Positions 58,158 to 64,000 of a DNA stretch of 64,000 nucleotides are shown here, piece by piece. Below the pieces are notes generated by a model, which made no database searches, was not told the DNA's origin, and saw nothing but the letters and a program-made list of their open reading frames with translations. Positions within the stretch are counted from its first letter, which is position 1; every line of letters begins with the position of its first letter. A program made the translations under genes and the position numbers. Source of the DNA: Girardinichthys multiradiatus (taxonomy: Eukaryota; Chordata; Actinopteri; Cyprinodontiformes; Goodeidae). The stretch is from the NCBI RefSeq assembly GCF_021462225.1, contig NC_061798.1, forward strand, positions 24,777,320 to 24,841,319. Direction: 5' to 3'.

Positions 58158-59400
58158 TCTTTTTTTTTTTTTTTTTTTTTACCGTGTCCGGCATAGTAGT
58201 CCTCAGAATTAATGTCTGGGTGCCAAGAAAAAGCCCGACAGATTTACTTTCACAAGTGGAGCATTACAGCTATTGCTTTAAAGCTCTGCTTGATATTTAT
58301 AAAAGAAATTTTATCAGAAACTGCTTTCGGATTATTTCAATTGTTACTGACATGGAGACAGAAATGAAAAGGAAAAAAAAATAAGAAGCACAAAAGAGAA
58401 ACAGGTGGGGTAAAAAGGAAAAGGAAAGACAAGGAGAAAAGAATGGAGGAAAGAAAGAAGGATGAAGAGAATACAAGATAACACCCTGCTTGCTTCCACA
58501 CCTGCAGAAACATTCACAGCTTTTTTACCAAAAATGCACTTAATGTATTCAGTGGTAAATTCAGCTCAGTATTGAACATTTGTCCATCTGTTAAAGCCTG
58601 AATCTAAACACCTGTGGGTCTGAGTGTGAGCACGCTTGTGTATACAAGGTTTCTCCATAAAAATATGCGAGTGTGAGGAGCCACGGACCTGCCTCCCTGA
58701 ACCCGGCACAGTTACAGAGGAGATCCGAGCCACAGACATCCAAAGGCCCCAGGAAAACCACCGCTGGGATGACTACAACCCCCAGAGAAGAGCAGGGGAG
58801 AGTCCCAGGGGAACCACCCAGCACCCACAGTGCAGAAGCCCCAGGGAGCTGCAGCAATGAGCCCACAGGCCCCGCCGGCAGCTGTCTACGCCCGAGCAGA
58901 TCCGGCCATGGACCCAGAGACCTAAGAGGCCCGACAGACCCCAGGAGTCCAGGCCCCAGCTAGCAGCCACCGGGAGTGAGCCAGCACACACCAAAGCTCC
59001 CAGCCCCGGACACCGAGAACCACAAGTACACCGGCGGGCAGATACACCAACCTTTAACAGATAGTGTGGCAGGGAGGAAATAGGCCCCATATTTGATGGG
59101 GGGCCTAAACTGATCCAGTAGAGGGAGCAACCCAAGACCCAACCTGACACAAAAAACAGGCACACAATCACACATTCCCACCCTCATGCGTACACATAAA
59201 AACACTCACACCCACACACATAAGATAAAGACAAACAACTATGGACGTTATACACTCACTCACACTCGCCATACATACTCTACACTCCAAGATCCAGGTG
59301 CCAATACCCCATAGGGACAACCAGCCCCCAGGAGGTGGTCCCCTTCCCTCTGGGGGTGGAGACAGGCAGACCGCCCTAGCACCTGAACCTTGTCCGGGCC
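58158..59400 (-). mobile_element. unclassified GC-rich retroposon-like repeat, copy 2
   Basis: Inverted relative of 26950-27913. From the T23 run at about 58160-58182 it continues with GTCTGGGTGCCAAGAAAAAG, TTTACTTTCACAAGTGGAGC, CTGCTTGATATTTATAAAAG, TTTCTCCATAAAAATATGCG, then the GC-rich part (58680-59040), and beyond that a further 350 bp not seen in copy 1. On the minus strand this ends in poly(A). No coding domain is recognised. Confidence 0.6.
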
Positions 59401-59404
59401 TTGG

Positions 59405-61120
59405 GTCATAATACTGAGGCAAATTTGAGCATTTATTTAAATTATTTTGGCAATCAAAAGTTATGGAATACACTTTTAAAGTTTGCACCATTCCTGCAAA
59501 CATTGGCACATTTAAAATTTGGAGCCATTGCTCTAAGTTATAGTTCTGTTGTTTATATTTCTGTGTTGGGGTTAAGAAGGATAACTTCTCTAATTGGCTG
59601 CAGTGAAATGAGTCATCTGCCATCATTTAGCAATAACAATTAATAGGGGTTACACAAAACAAATAGGTCAACACACAGGTCAACCTTTACTTTTGTTGGC
59701 CAAATTAAATTTAGCATGTTTCTAGCTGTCTTACTAGTTATTAATGTTGTAAGTGAAACCAAGTGTAAGGTGGTAGGCGTTGATATTTCAATAATCCTCA
59801 GTACTATTCAGCCTTGGTCAAAGGTGCCCAGATCCATGTGCTTGACAATGTTTTTCCACATTCTTCGACATCAATTTCAAGACTTGACTGTCCACTTGGT
59901 GCAAAATCCATTTCACATATTGGTAAAGGTGCCCCTTTAACAAAAAATGACATTGTTATTTTCTTATATCACATTCCCATGGTTTTATTGTTATGGCTGA
60001 TAAATTCATTCACAATAATATCATGACCTGCAAAAAGGTTACATATGTACTGTTTATACATCTCACAATGGTGTTTGCCATGTGTTATTTGCCTCCTGTG
60101 TCATTCTGTATTCACAGATGCTTCAACACTTCAGCTGCCGACCAACACCAGCTCTTTCTGAGAGGGCGGATGTGACTTGTTTTCTCTTTTCTCCCACAAT
60201 GTGTGAGTGGAGTGGCATTGGGCTGTCATACAGGGGCTTTTGCATTGTGACTGACAGTGTTAGGTTTCAATTTATCTCCCCACAGCTACCTTTCAACTTT
60301 TTCAGATTTTCGCAGAAGAGATTTTGCCTTCATATTAAAAAATGCACTTTTCTTGTAGAAAACATAATCAGGACAATTTTAATGTTTCTGATGCCTCCGT
60401 TAACCTATGTTTGCAAGACAAATTTTTCACTGCGCAAAGACACATCTATCACCTATTGGTGCTTATTAACATTACACTACTTAGTAAAAATAAAAGAAAA
60501 ATGCTATTTTTATCTCTCTCCCCATTTTTACCCCATTGTGCCTTTTTATCAAAGCCCAAAGAAAGCACATTGGGAATTAAAGAAGGAGCTCTGAGCTATT
60601 AGCCCGGAAGTCCAGGAGGAATTACACTTTAGTGTGGAACAACCACATCTCTGGATGGAACAGCACCATTTCACAGAAAAACAAGAAGAAAAAGCTGCTG
60701 AGCTTCCAACAGAATAGATTATTTGTCATTTTTGTGTAGGTGTAATTTTTTGAGAAGAATCAAAAGCCATTACATAAAGAGTTTTTGGATCATAAAATAA
60801 TTACACTCAGCATAGAGTTCTCCCAAAACTGTATTACTATGCTTGAGGAAGCTTATTCTGTGAAGAGTTCTTAGTTCCAGGTGATAATAATGGAATGTTG
60901 TTGGTCACAGCATGTAATTTAACATCTTTTTTGTTCTTAGCAAGTGACAATGTGGTAATTAGTGAGCCTTGACACTGTTGGCAAGTGTATTTTTTTTATT
61001 TAACCCCCACGCTTTCAGTCTTTATGCTACACAAAATAACCACTCTGCCTGTAGCTTCACTGTTTGTGCAGTGTTTAAGAATAGTATTAATATGCTAAAG
61101 CAAAGTTGTGTAAATTGAAG
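59405..61120. other. AT-rich spacer, no gene seen
   Basis: The longest frame (60082-60594, plus) has no start context, low complexity and no recognisable domain, so I do not call it a gene. Confidence 0.45.
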
Positions 61121-61125
61121 GATAT

Positions 61126-61782
61126 TGTTATGATTCTGGCACGTCTGCTCTACCCTGTCTCCCTGGCTGAAATCAGCAGATTAGATGCACCTGGTGTCTT
61201 CCCTGATATATATCGACTCTGACAAGCAGATGGTGCCAGATATTTGAAAGCCATTGTGTGAGTAGATATCCAGCGTTCCTTCCTGTCTGATCATTGTTCT
61301 TGACCTTGTCTTGCCTTTTGAATTTATGCCTCTGCCTGCTCCCTGTCAGAGTATTTGGATTTTGGTTGTCGACCTTGTTTCCTGCATCTGGTTTATGCCT
61401 CTGCCTGCCCCTTGCCTGATGCCTCTTGTTCCGATCGTTGACCCTGTTTCTGTCCTTGGATTATTGAGCCAGCCTAGCCCTCGGATTATTCAGCCTGGAG
61501 TCACTTCTTACCTGTGCTGTGGAGATCACCGTCTGCTGCCCACTGAGGTTTCCCCTCTGTGTTTCAAGTTCCACTCAAGACAAAAGCAAGTTAGTGACTT
61601 TTCTGATCCCTGCAAAATCTGGAGAGACTACAAGTCACTAATCCCTCTTTCTGCCTCAGTGATTCCTGGAAGCTGTGAGGAGTGTTACCTGTGTGACGTT
61701 TTCCTATGGCTGAATAAACCTTTTAAACTTTCAGTACTGTGTCTGGCTGAATCTTGGGTCCGCCTTTTTCTGATTCATAGCA
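61126..61782 (+). mobile_element. solo LTR, TGTTATG family, target duplication GATAT
   Basis: Begins TGTTATGATTCTGGCACG, ends TGATTCATAGCA, with GATAT at 61121-61125 and 61783-61787. It has a GATATATATCGAC TATA-like region near 61205, CTGCCTGC-rich sequence and AATAAACC near 61713. Family mate of 38137-38915. An open frame through it (61311-61790) is a composition artefact of the LTR. Confidence 0.9.
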
Positions 61783-62057
61783 GATATTAGAAACAGCATA
61801 TTCGCGCTCAATATCAGAGCACAAAAGAAAAATACAACTTTAGCAACGCTGCTGTTTTTTTCTTTTAAGTCATTTTACTACATGACCCTGCCTGAAAGAT
61901 GACAGAATTCAAAAATTGTTAAACAACATTTCATTTAAATTAACATTTCATACTTAAAAGTGAACGTGAAAAAAGTAGACAGGGTGTCTGCCTCACAGAC
62001 TAAAACTGAGAGCCCAACAGGAGAAGAGCCTGATAACTAAAGGATCTGCCTCCCATT

Positions 62058-63058
62058 TGATGGGACCCAGCCATGGGTTACAACATTAAAGGCCAGTAAG
62101 AACCCTTCTGGAACTTTCAAAATAAATTGCATTAACCTACTTCCATCACAACCAGGAACAAGAAGGGTAACAGCGGACTTCCGGTGACGTCACTGTTTGA
62201 ATAAAAACCCTGCGTTCCAACAAACAGACCTCTTCCACACAGGTCCCCAGCGGACCTGGAAGGAGAGCCACTGCTCTAATGTCTCCTTGCTGCCAAGCAT
62301 ACATGACTCTTCAGCTTGGATCCAAAAGTAACTATAATCACATGCAATAAAGTTAAGTAATGATTTGCTGTATGGGTATCTGGCATTCATTCATATAAAG
62401 GTGTAATAAGACAAGCGTGACTTGACTTTTCTTCTGAGCTCTCCAGAAGCAGCCCTAATCGAAGCAGATTTCCCCCATGGCCTGGAAAAGAAGGCCGGGA
62501 CCACATCGCACACCTTCCTGCGTGCACGTCCAGTTAGCGTGAGCTACCCCCCTCCATCGCGGCCACTCAAGGAACCAAATGTGCCTTTGTTGTATGGTTC
62601 GGCCAGGCAAGCCTAAAGCCCTTCCCAATAGCTATAGAGGTTAGCTGCAAGCTAACCCTTTCTTTACCCACACATGGATGTTTTCCTCAATGCCCAGGAC
62701 AAATCTCCTCAGCACAGTTCATTTAAGAGGTAGTGTTTGGGCAGAAAAGAGTTTAGAGTTAAATAATCGAAATAGTGTTTGTATAGTGGTGTTTGTTTTT
62801 GTTTGTGCTGAGAAACTCAGCTAATGATGTGTTGTGTTTTTAAAGTTAAGACAAACTTTATTTAAATTGTACTAGACGAAGTCAGCTAATTAAACACCAT
62901 TAATTTATCATTAACCATTTATCCAATAAGGTTTGGTTCTTATTTAAAATAATATTTCTTTAAATATTATTTTAATAAATAAAGGCAGATAATTAAACAC
63001 CATTGAGAATTAGTCATCCAGAAGGTTGGTTTTATTCAGCAGATCATTATTGTCAAAA
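62058..63058 (+). mobile_element. family W LTR copy, diverged, 3' part uncertain
   Basis: Starts near TGATGGGACCCAGCCATGG and follows the family W order: AACTTTCAAAATAAATTGCA, TTGGATCCAAAAG, GTATCTGGCATTCATTCAT, GAGGTTAGCTG, and later AGAATTAGTCATCCAGAAGG with TTGGTTTTATTCAGCAGATC, identical to 21798-21833. After 63058 it departs from the other copies. Confidence 0.65.
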
Positions 63059-63830
63059 TAAGGTGAGATCTTTCCATGTAATCCATGCAACATTAAGTAA
63101 CTGCTCACAGTTAACTCCATAAAAGTTACAATAAATGTCCTTATATCCTTATGTGTAATCCATGCAATAATTAGTAAAACACACAGTTGAAGCAGTGAGG
63201 AGTGAAACAAGCATGTTCTCATATTCTGGAGCTGAGAGACTGGAGAGGCCTGTGTGGAGCCACATATTATCTGCCACATGTTATATGTCTTATCTTTTGC
63301 AAAAACATAAACAAGTATATCCAAAGAAATGATGTATGATGATTTTATATTCTTTCACATGTATTGAATAAAATTAGTAATCTTTGATTAACAAGTTAAA
63401 AGATGTATGATTGAAATGTGGTTAAGAACTGAGAATTAGAAAAAAAACAAAAAACATTAAGATTTGACATTCTCAATCAGCTATATATGAAAGAGATAAT
63501 GTTGTGTGGTGTATGAATAAAAAGGATGAAGTTTAAGTAATGGTTTTAAACTGTAAATGAAGTAAACGCTGTAACTAAAAGTTTGAGCAGCACCGATGTA
63601 AGAATTAAAGCCTCTGTTTAAGAGGAAGTGTAACGTTGAGTGAGACAGGAATAGAGCAGATGTTCGGGAATTGGGGAAGTGAGAACTGCAGCTTACAGCA
63701 CAAGACTGATGACTGAGACGGGGGCGCAGGGCAAAGAAGAGGTCAGCAGACAGCTCAGGACTGAGGTGATGATGGCATGTCTGATATGGACACGACTCTG
63801 GAAATTCCAGAAAATCACCTTATGTCATGG
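63059..63830. other. spacer or variant LTR interior
   Basis: It may be the rest of a longer LTR variant leading to the promoter-like stretch, or unrelated. No coding signal. Confidence 0.3.
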
Positions 63831-63834
63831 GTGA

Positions 63835-63935
63835 CCAATGGGACAGCCATGGCAACAACCACGGGCCAATGAGCACAAAGGGTTTGGTGGAAATGCTCTA
63901 TAAAATGGGTGGGAATAGAGGAACTATAGTTGGTT
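63835..63935 (+). promoter_or_regulatory. promoter-like block: two CCAAT boxes and a TATA box
   Basis: CCAAT at 63835-63839 and 63866-63870, then TATAAAA at 63899-63905. A start site would be expected near 63930. The spacing is that of a classical polymerase II promoter. Whatever it drives lies beyond the window edge. An LTR promoter is more likely than a host gene here, given the surroundings. Confidence 0.4.
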
Positions 63936-64000
63936 GTTTCCTCGCAGAAGACCAGCGAACAAGATCGGAGAGACGCTACAGATGAATCAGAGGACCAGAG

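Noticed and set aside
60082..60594. 170-codon Phe/Leu-rich frame
   Set aside because: No domain, AT-rich composition, no splice or promoter context; likely chance.
61311..61790. 159-codon plus-strand frame
   Set aside because: It lies wholly within a solo LTR bounded by a GATAT duplication, and the related LTR at 38137-38915 does not conserve it.

Overview
The window looks like gene-poor, repeat-rich nuclear DNA from a teleost fish, probably a percomorph. This rests on the repeats: several Tc1/mariner families typical of fish, Rex1/L2-type LINEs, a PIF/Harbinger transposon, LTR elements starting TGTCA or TGTT, tRNA-SINE-like pieces, and long microsatellites including GATA/GACA. Nothing is prokaryotic. 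I cannot name the species, and I found no intact single-copy host gene.

Layout. 1-1585: end of an LTR-retrotransposon-like element (minus strand) with an LTR-like block and two overlapping low-complexity ORFs. 4412-6578: an LTR-like block, a degenerate telomere-like tract, and a complete 1.6-kb LTR-like unit with a CAAG duplication. 8440-11201: a Rex1-like fragment and a putative LTR split by a Tc1 element. 14009-17065: an LTR piece, an L2 tail, and a hAT-like non-autonomous element (perfect 8-bp duplication) carrying a Tc1 element. 18341-19700: a foldback hAT-like repeat and a transposase fragment. 20700-26504 is the most layered locus: two ends of a decayed minus-strand gene (ubiquitin-like N-terminus, distinctive C-terminal motif) separated by an LTR copy that is itself split by an L2-type LINE. 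26950-27913 and 58158-59400: inverted copies of an unclassified GC-rich, poly(A)-tailed retroposon-like repeat. 28097-34108: a nearly whole PIF/Harbinger transposon with long terminal inverted repeats, nuclease and Myb-like genes (both dead), a nested Tc1-like element, and an inverted copy of its own exon. 35323-40591: two solo LTRs with 5-bp duplications and a degraded Tc1 element. 42505-43774: a second copy of the 1270-bp Tc1 element seen at 15495. 44720-45086: a GACA/GATA array. 46249-64000: further decayed Tc1 and Rex1 copies, three more solo LTRs, another 1.6-kb-family LTR piece, and a promoter-like stretch at the right edge.

The layering gives relative ages: host-like gene, then LTR, then L2 at 21-25 kb; hAT element, then Tc1 at 14.6-17.1 kb; Harbinger, then Tc1-like at 28-34 kb. 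Every transposase or polymerase reading frame I could follow carries at least one stop, frameshift or truncation, so no element here looks able to move by itself. Six LTR units have matching 4-5 bp flanks or terminal symmetry and no partner LTR, which points to solo LTRs left by recombination.

All family names come from remembered motifs and visible structure; no database search was run. Boundaries backed by target-site duplications are firm, while those of decayed copies are approximate.
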